Of a DNA stretch of 64,000 nt, positions 25,288 to 34,070 are shown one piece after another. The DNA is from Kitasatospora sp. MAA19. Lineage in GTDB: Bacteria; Actinomycetota; Actinomycetes; Streptomycetales; Streptomycetaceae. The notes beneath the pieces are model-generated. The model worked only from the letters and a program-made list of their open reading frames with translations, was not told the origin of the DNA and did no database searches. The stretch is from positions 62,001-126,000 of the forward strand of contig NZ_JARXYZ010000024.1 of the NCBI RefSeq assembly GCF_029894125.1, given 5' to 3'. Positions within the stretch are counted from its first letter, which is position 1, and every line of letters begins with the position of its first letter. A program made the translations under genes and the position numbers.

Positions 25288-26421
25288 GTGGCTGAACGCG
25301 TGAGAGTGCGGGACATCGATGACGACGAGGGCAGGCGCCTGCTGCGGATCGTCCGCAGAGGCACCGGGTCGGTGGTGACCTGGCGACGGGCCCAGATGGT
25401 GCTGCTGTCCGCGCAGGGCATGCCGGTCGCGAAGATCGCGGAGGTGACGTTCACCAGCGCGGACCGGGTCCGCGACGTGGTCCACAACTTCAACGCGGAC
25501 GGCTTCGACTCCCTCTACCCGAAATACAATGGCGGCCGCTCAAGGACGTTCACGCTTCCGGAACGCCGGGAGATCAAGAAGATCGCCAAGTCCAAGCCGG
25601 CCGAGCACGGCCTGCCCTTCTCGACCTGGAGCCTGGCCAAGCTGGCCGACTTCCTGGTCGCCGAGGGGGTGGTCGACGACATCAGCCACGAGGGCCTTCG
25701 GGTCCTGCTCCGCGAGGAGGGCGTCTCCTTTCAACGCGTGAAGACCTGGAAGACCTCCCGCGACCCGGACTACGCGGCCAAGAAGGCCCGCGTCGAGCAC
25801 CTCTACGCGATCGCCGACGGCGAGGTCATACCCGAGGAAGGCGAGCCCGAAGTCATCTTCTGCATGGACGAGTTCGGGCCGCTCAATCTCCAGCCCCACC
25901 CAGGCCGGCAGCGGGCCGAACGCGGCGGCCGGCACAGGGATCCCGACCGCGAGCCGCGACCGCGCCGACGGGCGACCTACACCCGCCCGCACGGGGTCCG
26001 GCACCTGTTCGCCGCCTACGACCTGGCCAAGGACCAGCTCTACGGCCACATCAAGAAGACCAAGAACCGCTCCAGGTTTCTGGAGTTCTGCCGCTACCTG
26101 CGCTCACTGCATCCGATAGACACGCGCATCGCGATCGTCTGCGACAACTACTCGCCGCATCTGACGACGAAGCGATGCCAGCGGGTCGGGACGTGGGCGG
26201 CGGCGAACAACGTGGAGATCGCCTACACCCCGACCAACAGCTCCTGACTCAACCGGATCGAGGCCCAGTTCACCGCCCTGCGCTACTTCGCCCTCGACGG
26301 CACCGACCATCCCAGCCACAAGGCCCAGGGCAGCATGATCCGCCGCTACATCATCTGGCGGAACAAGCACGCCGCCGACGAACGCCTACGAGCAGTGGTC
26401 AACAGGGCGAACGTCGCCTGA
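25288..26421 (+). pseudogene. IS630-family transposase with a premature TGA
   Basis: The frame starts GTG 25288 (AERVRVRDIDDDEGRRLLR), has an N-terminal helix-turn-helix (GMPVAKIAEVTFTSADRVR) and the first two catalytic acids in FCMDEFGPL and IVCDNYSPH. At 26245-26247 the codon after TPTNSS is TGA where a Trp is expected; the rest (LNRIEAQFTALRYF, with the catalytic Glu) continues in frame to 26421. The truncated protein would lack the third catalytic residue, so the copy is inactive unless helped in trans. Confidence 0.88.
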
Positions 26422-26478
26422 GCTGCCATCGCGCCAGGACCCCGGTCACCCTTCGGCTCCCGGCTCGACCGGGCGGAC

Positions 26479-26742
26479 TTACCACTCGGAGTAGAAGTCC
26501 GCTTGCAGGACCACCTCGTCCTGTCGGAGGTAGTCGGCGTCATGTAGGACGACTCCGCTCACCACAAAGTGGCTGACGCCCGAGTCGACCGAGTCGCGCA
26601 TCTCACCCGACCGCGGACGCAGCGGCACATCGATCCGCAGCGGAGCATCGGCAGGCAATTCGCTGAGAGCTTTGCGCAGTTCCCCGACCGTCAGCTCCAC
26701 AGTTTCATGGCGGTAGCTCTTCATCTCCATGTCATCAGCCAT
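26479..26742 (-). CDS. DUF6225-type small protein, IS passenger
   Basis: An 87-residue protein (KSYRHETVELTVGELRKALS, then LPADAPLRIDVPLRP and a final VVLQADFYSEW) that I recognise as resembling the DUF6225 family of Streptomyces. It lies inside the IS630 element between the transposase and the right inverted repeat, on the opposite strand, so it travels with the IS. It has less extreme GC than its neighbours. Its function is unknown; passenger genes in IS elements are unusual. Confidence 0.65.
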   Translation of the reverse strand: MADDMEMKSYRHETVELTVGELRKALSELPADAPLRIDVPLRPRSGEMRDSVDSGVSHFVVSGVVLHDADYLRQDEVVLQADFYSEW

Positions 26743-26842
26743 GCGTCACAGGATAGGAGCAGATGACCTTGCCCAATCGGCGTCGGTCAGCTCTGCCCAA
26801 CCGCCACACCGACAGGGCAAAGGTTGCTTGATGCGGCACTAG

Positions 26843-27304
26843 CTGTTCTGACCCGTGAGGTTGGGGACGCGGCTGGCGGGGCGGGCTGGCTTGCGGGCGA
26901 CCCGAGGGGGCGGGGCGCCTGCGAGGTGCGGGCGGTGGCGGCCCGCACGCGCTCGGTGTCGGGGCCAGCTTCGGCCTTGAGCGCGAGTTCGCGGGCGTCG
27001 ACGACGTGGCGGATCATCTGTAGGGCGGCGTTGCTCTCCGCGTAGGCCTTGCCGAGGCGGTGATCCGGTCGAGGTCGTAGAAGGCGGGGACGTGACCGGG
27101 CCGGGTGAGGGCGTGCAGCCGCTCCTGGTGCACGGCAATGGAGTTGGAGACGACGACGAGGAGGGACCGGTGGTGCATGGCCGAGCGCAGCATCGGGTCC
27201 TCGACGGGCATACGGGGTGCGGCCTTCTCCAGCTCGGCGATCGGGCGTCCCCAGGCTTTCTCGATCATCGCGTCCGCGTGGTCGAGGGCGGTGGCGTCGG
27301 ACAC
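26843..27304 (-). pseudogene. tail-bearing hypothetical gene, frameshifted
   Basis: From GTG 27304 (GGAGG five bases upstream) the protein reads SDATALDHADAMIEKAWGRP, then SNSIAVHQERLHALTRPGH up to FYDLDR near 27065. There the frame shifts and the continuation (LGKAYAESNAALQMIRHVV, then ERVRAATARTSQAPRPLGSP) is in another frame. The end is the shared tail type (RVRAATARTS followed by Ala/Pro-rich text) and its last codons now run into the IS630 right repeat. It is helical, about 140 residues, with no known domain. Confidence 0.55.
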
Positions 27305-27330
27305 GGCGTCCTCCAAGGGGTTCGTGGGCG

Positions 27331-28147
27331 TCAGCGGGCAGGGCCGGCGTGGGCGACCCGTGGCGGTGCCGGCGGGCGGGTCGAGGTGGTGTAGGCGAGC
27401 GCGGCGGCGGGGGCCGCGGGTCATGGCGGTGGAGCGGGCGGTGGCGGCGCGGACGCGCGCGACCTCCAGCGGGCTCGGCGCGGTGGGCGTCGCGAGGGCG
27501 CTCGCGGGCAGGCGGGCAAGCTCGTCGCGCCGCAGGTACCGGTGCACCGGGGACGGGTCGAAGGCAGCGGCGGTGAGTGCCTCCAGCAGCGGTGCGGGCA
27601 CCTGCGAGGAGGCGCTGGCGTACCAGCGGCGCTGCGGTGGTCCCGATTCGAAGAGCCACCGTTCCTTGGTTTCGTCCATCTCCTCGGCGTGTGACAGGAA
27701 GCCGGGGCGCGTCGACCGGGTGACGAGCTGATCGGGGCTCCGGAGGACGATGGGGTCCACCCACCGTCCGGCCACCCGGCGTGGGGCGGGCTGGCCGGCG
27801 CCGAGGTAGGCGTCGGGGCCGCGGGTGCAGGCGTTGGCGAGGGCGGTGGTGAAGTCCTGGACGATCTCGGTGGGCACGCGGTCGTCGAAGGTGACCAGCC
27901 AGCTGGGGACGGTCGGCTCCGGACCGGCGCTGATCTTCCAGAGCGTGGAGTCCCGGCCCTCGGGCAGGAACATCAGGCGGGGCGTCAGGTCCGGCGCGGT
28001 GACGTAGGCGTTGCCCAGGTCGTCGTTGGTGGCGGCCCACCTGGCCTCGATCAAGGGGGTGATGGCCTCGGCGGCGTCGGCCTTCGTCCCTGCGAGGTAG
28101 CGTGGTGAGACGCGGTACTCCCGGGGCTTTTCGGGGGTGTACGGCAT
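27331..28147 (-). pseudogene. DUF317 protein with shared C-terminal tail, frameshifted in the tail
   Basis: From ATG 28147 (GGAGGA upstream) a DUF317 protein of about 270 residues: YRVSPRYLAGTKADAAEAIT, LMFLPEGRDSTLWKISAGP, and a second repeat with WVDPIVLRSPDQ. The last part reads VARVRAATARSTAMT, then a one-base shift near 27421; in the corrected frame the tail is AAPAAALAYTTSTRPPAPPR and ends AHAGPAR with TGA at 27333-27331. Uncorrected, the frame reads through into the next gene. DUF317 is a mobile-element domain of unknown function. Confidence 0.7.
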
Positions 28148-28165
28148 GGAGTTCCTCCATGGGGG

Positions 28166-28944
28166 TCAGCGCCGGCGGGCCCCGCCGGTCGTCGGCATCG
28201 CGGCGGCCGGGACGGCGGGGCCTGGCGGTGGGCAGGCGTGTGGACGGCGGTCCGGGGCCGGGGGACGGCGGGCGGTACTGGCGGTCAGGCGTTCCACGGG
28301 CTCGGGGGAGCTGAAGGCGAGGGCGGCGCACACGAGCGGGTAGAACGGCACGCCACTGGTGAAGTCCGCACGCCAGGCAGGGCGTTGAGGGGTGCCAGCG
28401 AGCATGCTCCAGGCCGGCGGGGCCAGGCCGGCGGGGCCAGGCCGGCGACCTCGGCGTCGGCGGGCTGGTGTCCGACGCGGTGTCGGTAGACGGCACTGCC
28501 GTCTGGCGCGACCTGGTCGTGGAAGCCCTTCGGTCCTTGGGCGGGCCGCCAGCCGCGGTCGGCGAGGACGGACGCAGGCGTGCCGGGCCGGTGGTTCGGC
28601 CCGCCGTGCAGGTAGTCGCGGTGTCCGCTGCGCAGGCCGTCGACGAGGACGGTGGTGAAGGCGGCGGTGATCTCGGCGGGCGTGCCGGAGCCGAACAGCG
28701 CACGCCACAGCGGCTCCGAGCCGGCGGAGGTGTAGCCGTGGACGCTCCAGATCCCCGGGCGGTCGGGCGGGCCGGAGCCGGTGATGACGGCGATGCGGCA
28801 GGGGCTGGTGAAGCGCACGCCGCCGTCCGGCGTGCGGGCGCGGCTCCAGCCGGGCGCTGCGGCCAGCGGGCCGGTGACGAGCCGCTGGTCACCGGGGCCG
28901 GCGAGCCGCAGCGGCTGAACGAGCAGAGGGGCGGCGGAGGACAC
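28166..28944 (-). pseudogene. DUF317-like gene interrupted by a 14-bp tandem duplication
   Basis: From GTG 28944 (GGAG upstream) the frame gives a DUF317-like protein: RLVTGPLAAAPGWSRARTPD, then WSVHGYTSAGSEPLWRALFG and YLHGGPNHRP. At 28409-28449 a 14-base unit is repeated, which shifts the frame; the sensible remainder (SMLAGTPQRPAWRADFTSG, then FYPLVCAALAF) follows in another frame to 28166 and ends in a Pro/Ala-rich, Arg-ending tail (GGARRR). Loss of one unit would restore one protein of about 255 residues. Confidence 0.68.
28409..28449. repeat. 14-bp tandem repeat, 2.8 copies, inside a gene
   Basis: CCAGGCCGGCGGGG occurs at 28409-28422 and 28423-28436, and its first 11 bases again at 28437-28447. 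Copy number changes by slippage would switch the reading frame of the DUF317-like gene because 14 is not a multiple of three. Confidence 0.82.
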
Positions 28945-29059
28945 GGGGCTCCTGAACGAGGCTGGGAGCGGGCCTGCACACCGCCACGGGCGGTGAGGCG
29001 GTGCGCGGACCCGGGGCGCTGAGGTCGTGGAGCCGGTCTGCGGCGGGTGTTCACGGTGG

Positions 29060-29873
29060 TCACCGCCCGCGCGAGGGACGGGAAGCCGAGGTGACGGCGG
29101 CGGGAACCTGCGGCTGCGGTACCGAGGCGTGGCTGAACAAGGCGGAGGGAGCAGGGCTTCGGCGCAGCGCGGCAGCGGTGCGCGCGGACTGCGCGGGGGC
29201 ACCCAGGGTGCGGGCGGCGGCCGGCACGGCAGGGGTCGCGGCGGTGGTGTGCCGGTGGTCCCACTGCTGGAGGGCGGTGTAGACGGGGCCCAGGGCCCGC
29301 CCGGCGTCGGTGAGGATGTAGGGGGCGCCGTGCTGGTTGCCGTTACGGGCGACGAGGCCGTCCGCCTGCATGCGGCGCAGCCGGGTTGCGGCGAACTACG
29401 CGGGGGGCGTCGAGGCGTTCGGCCAGGTGGGTCAGGCGCAGGCTCCCGTGCTCCGAGAGCAGGCGGATCGTCTCGGTGGTGTCCGCCAGCTGCAGGCGGT
29501 GCAGGGCGTCCTCGATCCGGTCATACCGCCCCTGCGGCGTGCGGTCGATGTGGTCGGCCGACCACTGGGCGAGCATGCGGTAGACGGGGCCGAGCATGCG
29601 GGCGGCCTGGTCGAGCCGGTAGGGCGCCGTCCGGTCGAACTCGCCGTCGCGGGCAACCAGGCCGGCGGCGGACATCGTGGCCAGGCGCTTGCCGACGTAC
29701 TGCTGGGACAAGGCCGGGAAGTGCTGGGTGACGTCGGAAACGCGCATCTCCGGGCCGTACTTGGCGATCGTGTGGACGACGTGGGTGGTCCACTTCGGGG
29801 CGAGCCGGCGCAGCACGCTCTCGGCGCGCTGCGCGTCGGCGGAGCTCATGGGGGTGGTCGGCTGGGAGGACAC
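29060..29873 (-). pseudogene. double HxlR-type winged-helix protein with tail, frameshifted
   Basis: From GTG 29873 the first domain is an HxlR-like winged helix (AESVLRRLAPKWTTHVVHTI, then FPALSQQYVGKRLATMSAAG). A second, similar domain starts LHRLQLADTTETIRLLSEHG and is broken by a frameshift near 29395; its remainder (MQADGLVARNGNQHGAPYIL, then TDAGRALGPVYTALQQWD) is in another frame. The end is the shared tail type (SARTAAALRRSPAPSALF, finishing SRPSRGR). Intact, it would be a tandem HxlR-like regulator of about 270 residues. Confidence 0.68.
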
Positions 29874-29890
29874 AGCGTGGAGTTCCTTGG

Positions 29891-30739
29891 TCAACGGGTG
29901 CGGGCGGAGAAGGAGGGCCGGGCCGCGGCTGCCGGGGGCGCTGCCTGGGCGGGGCTAGCCGTCGCGGGGACGGTGCCGCGGTAGAGGGCGGTGACCTGGC
30001 GAAGCCGCTCGGTGCGGGCGGCCGAGTTGGCCGCTACGCCCTCCGGGGCGAGGGAGAGCATGTGGCCCATCCGGGAAGCGGAGGTGCTGGTGTCGGCGGC
30101 CACGAGACCGGCGCCGATCAGCCGCTCGACGGTCTCGGCCTCGATTGGGGCACCGAGCCCGGAGCCCCAGATCACATACTTGTCGCCGTCAGCGCCCTCG
30201 CGCAGCCACATGTCTTCGTGCGCCAGCCTCAGCAACGCTGCGTGAGCGCGGCCCTGTTCGTCGTCCCAAGCGGCCCTGGCGGGCAGGGGACGCTGGCAGT
30301 TGGGCGCCGGGTGGCTACGGGGGTGCGCGTCGGCCAGTTGGCGGTCCTGGACGATGGCCGGTGCCTGCGACTCGATTCCGCCGATACGCTCGCAGGCGTC
30401 GAGGACACGGGTGAGGTGTTCGTAGGCGGCGTCCTTGCAGGCGCGGAGCTGGTCGAGTTGGCCGGCGGCGGACAGCATAGTGGTGTCGGCCTGGCACAGA
30501 GCCGGACGTTCACCGCGAGCGATCGGTTCCAGCTGGGCCATCACCGTCTGTGCCTGGTCGGTGAGTTCCCGGTGGAGGTCGTCGAGGTCGCAGGCGGCGT
30601 TGGCCGCGAGCTGGGCGAGCTGCGCGCGAGGGGCGTCGTGTCGGTACCGAGCGCCGAGCAGGGTGAACGGGTCGTCGATGCCGAGCCGCTCGTAGACGAG
30701 GTGGGCGCCGGGGTGTTTCAGGGGGTCGTGCGGGTTCAC
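29891..30739 (-). CDS. hypothetical helical protein with shared C-terminal tail
   Basis: A 282-residue protein started at GTG 30739, which overlaps the preceding gene's stop (GTGA). Residues 40-130 are helical and could form a coiled coil (LAQLAANAACDLDDLHRELT and on to LACDKDAAYEHL-like text). A winged-helix-like piece (AETVERLIGAGLVAADTST) lies near 215-235. It ends with the shared tail (ARTERLRQVTALYRGTVPAT, then Ala/Pro-rich to SARTR). No family was recognised. It is the last gene of a tightly packed operon that begins near 33.2 kb. Confidence 0.65.
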   Translation of the reverse strand: MNPHDPLKHPGAHLVYERLGIDDPFTLLGARYRHDAPRAQLAQLAANAACDLDDLHRELTDQAQTVMAQLEPIARGERPALCQADTTMLSAAGQLDQLRACKDAAYEHLTRVLDACERIGGIESQAPAIVQDRQLADAHPRSHPAPNCQRPLPARAAWDDEQGRAHAALLRLAHEDMWLREGADGDKYVIWGSGLGAPIEAETVERLIGAGLVAADTSTSASRMGHMLSLAPEGVAANSAARTERLRQVTALYRGTVPATASPAQAAPPAAAARPSFSARTR

Positions 30740-31386
30740 GGGGTCGCCTCCATCCGGGCGAGGAGGGAGCGGACCAGGGTGGGCAGGCTGTCGGGGCCTT
30801 CGCCGCCGAGGCGTACGAAGCTGACCGACTCGTCCAGGAGGCGGTGGGCGTTCTCGGTCAGGGCGCCGATGATCTCCGTACACGCCTCCGTGAACTCCGC
30901 GCAGGCGAGCAGGGCCTGGCCCAGCGTCCGCAGGTAGAGGCCGGGTGTGAGGGCGGCCTCGGCGGCGAGGGCGGTGATGGCCTGGCGGTCCTGCGGGGCG
31001 TAGGCGGACAGGTCGAGGCCGGCAGCCTCGCCGGGGGCGGTGGCCGTGGCGTCGGCCGACAGGCCGGCCTCGACGATCAGGAGATCGACGGCCTGGGTGA
31101 GGTCGGCGAGCGACTCGGTCAGCCAGCCCAGGGCGGAGGCGTAGGAGGCGAGGGTGAACAGGGCGGCGGGGGTGGTCGGCAGCCGCGCGCTCAGCAGGTC
31201 CTCCATCCGGCCGGCGAGCGCCGTGATCACCTTCGGCCCGGCGGTGAGCGGCCCGAGGACGGGGTGGAGGTGGGAGCGCGACGGCGGGGTGGTGTGCCGG
31301 GCGCTGACGATGCCGGAGACGGCCGCGGCGGCCTCGGCGAGCCACACGGCGAGGTCGGCGTGCGTGGGGGTGAGGGTAGTCATCAT
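30736..31386 (-). CDS. hypothetical all-alpha protein
   Basis: A 216-residue, almost wholly helical, alanine-rich protein (HADLAVWLAEAAAAVSGIVS, LFTLASYASALGWLTESLAD, TPGLYLRTLGQALLACAEF). It has no membrane segments of full length and no known domain. It lacks the C-terminal tail found in its neighbours. It overlaps both neighbours by four bases (ATGA and GTGA junctions), so it is translationally coupled to the RelE-like protein upstream and the tail protein downstream. Confidence 0.6.
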   Translation of the reverse strand: MMTTLTPTHADLAVWLAEAAAAVSGIVSARHTTPPSRSHLHPVLGPLTAGPKVITALAGRMEDLLSARLPTTPAALFTLASYASALGWLTESLADLTQAVDLLIVEAGLSADATATAPGEAAGLDLSAYAPQDRQAITALAAEAALTPGLYLRTLGQALLACAEFTEACTEIIGALTENAHRLLDESVSFVRLGGEGPDSLPTLVRSLLARMEATP

Positions 31387-31871
31387 CGGGCCTTTCGGAT
31401 GGCGGCGCCGGTGGCGAAGCCGGGGGATGCGGTGGTGTAGGCGGGGCTGGCGGCGGTTGCCGGCGTGGGGCGGGTGTAGCGGGCGCGGGCGGCTCGAACG
31501 CGGGCTTCCTCGGCCGGGCTGAGGCCGGACGGCAGGCTGCTGGTGCGGCCCAGGCGGTTCTGCGCGGAGCGGTAGACCGCGTAGTCGGCGCGGGGGCCGG
31601 CGGCGACGAGGTGGACCTCGCGCCGGTGCTGGGAGCCGGTGGGGGCGTCGCGGAACTGCACGACCAGGCGGTGCGAAGCCCAGTCGTTGCCGACGCCGAG
31701 GTAGATCTTGTGGAAGCCCTCCAGCCGGCCTTCCAGGCGCGTGGCGACGCGTTCGCCGTGGACGAGGTCCTGCAGGTGCAGCAGGGCCTGGTCGCGGACG
31801 GCGTCAGGGAGCTGGCGCAGGTCGGCGATGGCGTCGGGGTGGGCGGAGAAGGCGAACTTGGCGCGGCTCAC
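31383..31871 (-). CDS. RelE/ParE-like protein with shared C-terminal tail
   Basis: A 162-residue protein. Residues 4-105 have the RelE/ParE toxin fold order: FSAHPDAIADLRQLPDAVRD, LEGRLEGFHKIYLGVGNDWA, HRLVVQFRDAP, then REVHLVAAGPRADYAVYRSA. After it comes the shared tail (EEARVRAARARYTRPTPATA, ending IRKAR). RelE toxins cut mRNA on the ribosome, but here no typical antitoxin lies next to it, and an extra 50-residue tail is unlike free toxins. It starts GTG overlapping the upstream stop. Confidence 0.68.
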   Translation of the reverse strand: MSRAKFAFSAHPDAIADLRQLPDAVRDQALLHLQDLVHGERVATRLEGRLEGFHKIYLGVGNDWASHRLVVQFRDAPTGSQHRREVHLVAAGPRADYAVYRSAQNRLGRTSSLPSGLSPAEEARVRAARARYTRPTPATAASPAYTTASPGFATGAAIRKAR

Positions 31872-32443
31872 AGCGACCGCCCCCTGCCGGGCTGCGCGAG
31901 GGCGGCAGCTGCGGGGGCGGAGGCCAGGACGGCGGCGGCGCTGGCCGGGGAGGTGGTGCTGCGGGCGAGGGCGGCGCGGGTGCGCAAGGCATCGCGGCGG
32001 TACTCGGGCGGTTCGGGCGGCGTCGTGGCCTGTTCCTCCACCCAGTCCTCGGCGGCGGCGTAGTCGGCGAACGCGCCTTCACGGACCGTGTAGGTGCCCT
32101 GGCCGGGCTGGGTCTGCTCGACGAAGACCCGCACCGGCAGCTCAGTGGCCTCCTTGTCCACGGCCATGGTCCACGCCTGCGTCGGGTCCTCGTCGGCGGC
32201 CTTGACCTCGATGAGGTCGTAGCGGTCGCCGGAGCGGTGGATCTGCTCTTCGACCAGGGTGGTGAGGTCGTTGGCGGGCTTGAACGGGTTGTTCGCCGTG
32301 GTCGCCTCGGGCGGGCAGCCGCGGTCGACGAGCCACTTCTGCGCGAACGCCAGGTTGGCGTGCGCGGAGCTGTCCATGGTGAACGTGCCCTGGGCCTGGT
32401 GACGTTGGACGTCGAACGTGGCGATGTTCGGCAGGTTCCGCAC
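31868..32443 (-). CDS. hypothetical protein with shared C-terminal tail
   Basis: A 191-residue alpha/beta protein (NIATFDVQRHQAQGTFTMDS, then DRYDLIEVKAADEDPTQAW and LPVRVFVEQTQPG). It ends with one of the clearest tails: RTRAALARSTTSPASAAAV followed by Ala-rich text to GRGRSL. No known domain is seen. It overlaps the RelE-like gene downstream by four bases and lies 6 bases after the small gene upstream, so these three are one translational unit. Confidence 0.65.
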   Translation of the reverse strand: MRNLPNIATFDVQRHQAQGTFTMDSSAHANLAFAQKWLVDRGCPPEATTANNPFKPANDLTTLVEEQIHRSGDRYDLIEVKAADEDPTQAWTMAVDKEATELPVRVFVEQTQPGQGTYTVREGAFADYAAAEDWVEEQATTPPEPPEYRRDALRTRAALARSTTSPASAAAVLASAPAAAALAQPGRGRSL

Positions 32444-32449
32444 GACGTC

Positions 32450-32611
32450 CTACGTCGCTGCGGTGTCGAAGGCGACGAGGAAGGTGCGCTCACCGACGTC
32501 GTGCCGGGCCAGGAGCTGGTAGTCGCTGCCCCAGGTGTCCCGCCACTGATCCTCGGTGTGGTCGTCGGCGGGTTCCAGGTCGTCGATGTCGAAGTCCAGG
32601 TAGGCGGTCAC
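32450..32611 (-). CDS. very small acidic hypothetical protein
   Basis: A 53-residue acidic protein from GTG 32611, which overlaps the upstream DUF4913 stop (GTGA). It contains AYLDFDIDDLEPADDHTED, then YQLLARHDVGERTFLVAFD. No family is known. Its tight overlap on one side and 6-base gap on the other support a real gene in the operon. It could be a small accessory to the neighbouring proteins; nothing more can be said. Confidence 0.5.
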   Translation of the reverse strand: MTAYLDFDIDDLEPADDHTEDQWRDTWGSDYQLLARHDVGERTFLVAFDTAAT

Positions 32612-33192
32612 GCGGCGAGTCCCAGCTGATCGGGGGTGGACAGGAGGCGGTGGGCCGGCCGGGACGGGCTCGTGGTGCACGCCGCGAACGGGCCGTCCGG
32701 GGACCGGAGCTGGGCGAGGGCGTGGTCGAGGTGGTCGCGGTGCCACGTCGAAGGACCGCTCTGGCCGGCCTCGGCGGCGGTCAGCTGCTGCCAGGCCAGC
32801 CACAGCGCGTGGAGGCGGGCGACGGCTTCGGGATGCTCGTGCCACTTCGCGCACCAGGGGCGGGTGGAGCCGATCTCCCGGCCGTAGACGGGCAGCAGGA
32901 TGTGGGTGACCCAGAACGAGAGCTCGGCCAGTTCGGCGGCGTACTGCGCGCCGCCCATGGCGAGGATGAACAGCGGCGGGGCGGCCTCAGGCGCGTCATC
33001 GCTGCCGGGGCCCGGCTCGGTGAAGCCGGGCCCCGGTTCGTCGGCGGGCTCGGAGCCGAGGCGGTCGAGGATGACGCCGTGCTGGCGGACCTCGGCCATG
33101 GTGCGGTTCAGGGCGCTGACGAGGTCGTCGAGGTCCTCGTCGGGGATGCGGATCGGCTCGGGGGTGCCCGGCATCGGGTCGGACTCGGACAT
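32608..33192 (-). CDS. DUF4913 protein
   Basis: A 194-residue protein. The DUF4913 region is residues 85-170: ELSFWVTHILLPVYGREIG, RPWCAKWHEHPEAVARLHAL, LAWQQLT, then TWHRDHLDHALAQLRSPDGP. This family is frequent in Streptomyces conjugative elements and is of unknown function. The N-terminal 80 residues are acidic and Pro/Gly-rich. ATG 33192 is the first gene of the operon, with a promoter-like CCAAAC motif about 100 bases upstream. Confidence 0.75.
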   Translation of the reverse strand: MSESDPMPGTPEPIRIPDEDLDDLVSALNRTMAEVRQHGVILDRLGSEPADEPGPGFTEPGPGSDDAPEAAPPLFILAMGGAQYAAELAELSFWVTHILLPVYGREIGSTRPWCAKWHEHPEAVARLHALWLAWQQLTAAEAGQSGPSTWHRDHLDHALAQLRSPDGPFAACTTSPSRPAHRLLSTPDQLGLAA

Positions 33193-33287
33193 GGCACATC
33201 CAGTGGGTTCGGACGGTCGGGGAGGGCGGGGCCGGGAGGTCTTCTTCGGGTCATGGCATGACTCCGGTGATGCGGTTGTTGAGGGAG

Positions 33288-33312
33288 ATGGTCTGCGGGA
33301 TCGGCGGTTTGG
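33288..33312 (-). promoter_or_regulatory. promoter-like CCAAAC motif, copy 1
   Basis: On the reverse strand the sequence reads CCAAACCGCCGATCCCGCAG. Related copies lie upstream of reverse genes at 46.3 and 49.5 kb, giving a shared CCAAAC-nn-CCG-n-ATC-n-CCG pattern. It lies in the 140-base gap before the DUF4913 gene and may be a promoter or activator site. Confidence 0.4.
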
Positions 33313-33330
33313 TCTGGCCGCCGATTGGTG

Positions 33331-34044
33331 CTAGGCGCAGGCCAGTTGGGTGCCGCGCTCCTGGATGAGGCGCAGTCCGAGGGCGACGGCGTGGGCGAGG
33401 GTGTCGGTGAGCGGGTGGCCGGCGGCGGCGAGTTTGGCCGGGTGGTGAAGGCCGCCGGTGTGCAGCACCGCGTGGGCGCCGCTGGCGTGGGCGGCGTCCG
33501 CGTCGTCGACGGCGTCGCCGACCAGCAGCACCCGGTGCGCCTGCTCGGTGAGGCCGAGGGCCCGGAGGTGGGCGGCCAGCGGGGCGGCCTTGGTGCCGCC
33601 GGAGGGCCCGGTGCGGCCCTCGATCCGGGTGAAGAAGTGCCCGATGCCGGCCTCTCGGACCTCGCGCACGAGGGTGTCGTGCGGGCACAGTGACAGCAGC
33701 GACTGGGTGTGGCCGGCCTGGCGCAGGGCGGCCATCAGCTCGACGGCGCCCTCGCGCACGCGCACCGGTTGAGCTCGCAGGTGGGCGAGGAAGGCGTTGT
33801 CGCTGGAGATCCACTCCTGCTCGGTGATGGTGCGTCCGAGCAGGCGGGCGTAGAAGTTCGGGATCGGCACGGTGTGCTTGGCCCGGTAGGTCTCCCGGTC
33901 GACCGGGGCGCCGCCGAGGGCGGGCAGGGTCGCGTTCAGAGCGTCGACGTGGTGGTCGAGGTCGTCCTTGATCGTTCCGTTCCAGTCCCAGACCACGTGC
34001 ATGCGGGTGGCGGGCGTTGCGGCGGTGAGGAGGGTGGTGTTCAC
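33331..34044 (-). CDS. HAD-family phosphatase
   Basis: A 237-residue haloacid dehalogenase-type hydrolase. Motif I is VVWDWNGTIKDD at about residues 18-29, with the nucleophile Asp and the second Asp replaced by Asn (D-x-N). Motif II is within SLLSLCPHDTLVR and motif IV is LLVGDAVDDADAA with the acidic pair. GTG 34044 has AAGGA upstream. It looks like a phosphoglycolate phosphatase-type sugar or nucleotide phosphatase. It lies next to an MFS transporter in the same direction, so the two may handle one substrate. Confidence 0.78.
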   Translation of the reverse strand: MNTTLLTAATPATRMHVVWDWNGTIKDDLDHHVDALNATLPALGGAPVDRETYRAKHTVPIPNFYARLLGRTITEQEWISSDNAFLAHLRAQPVRVREGAVELMAALRQAGHTQSLLSLCPHDTLVREVREAGIGHFFTRIEGRTGPSGGTKAAPLAAHLRALGLTEQAHRVLLVGDAVDDADAAHASGAHAVLHTGGLHHPAKLAAAGHPLTDTLAHAVALGLRLIQERGTQLACA

Positions 34045-34070
34045 GGCGGGTCCTTCGGGATGCGTGGGGG

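Larger units (their letters stand above)
25204..26839 (+). mobile_element. IS630-family element with terminal repeats and a passenger gene
   Basis: Imperfect terminal inverted repeats are clear: GTGCCGCATCAGGCAACG at the left end and, inverted at the right end, GTGCCGCATCAAGCAACC. A TA dinucleotide flanks each side (25202-25203 and 26840-26841), the normal IS630 target duplication. It holds the transposase (25288-26421, dead) and a reverse passenger gene (26479-26742). The right end sits at the 3' end of a tail-bearing gene, altering its last codons. Confidence 0.88.

Noticed and set aside
26787..29264. One very long reverse frame over the DUF317 and tail genes
   Set aside because: Most of it is Pro/Arg-rich shadow text; only its end (LGKAYAES onward) is real and belongs to the frameshifted gene at 26843-27304.
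31383..32443. Classical toxin-antitoxin pair (RelE-like with its neighbour)
   Set aside because: The neighbouring 191-residue protein lacks a DNA-binding domain and also carries the shared tail, so an antitoxin role is not supported.
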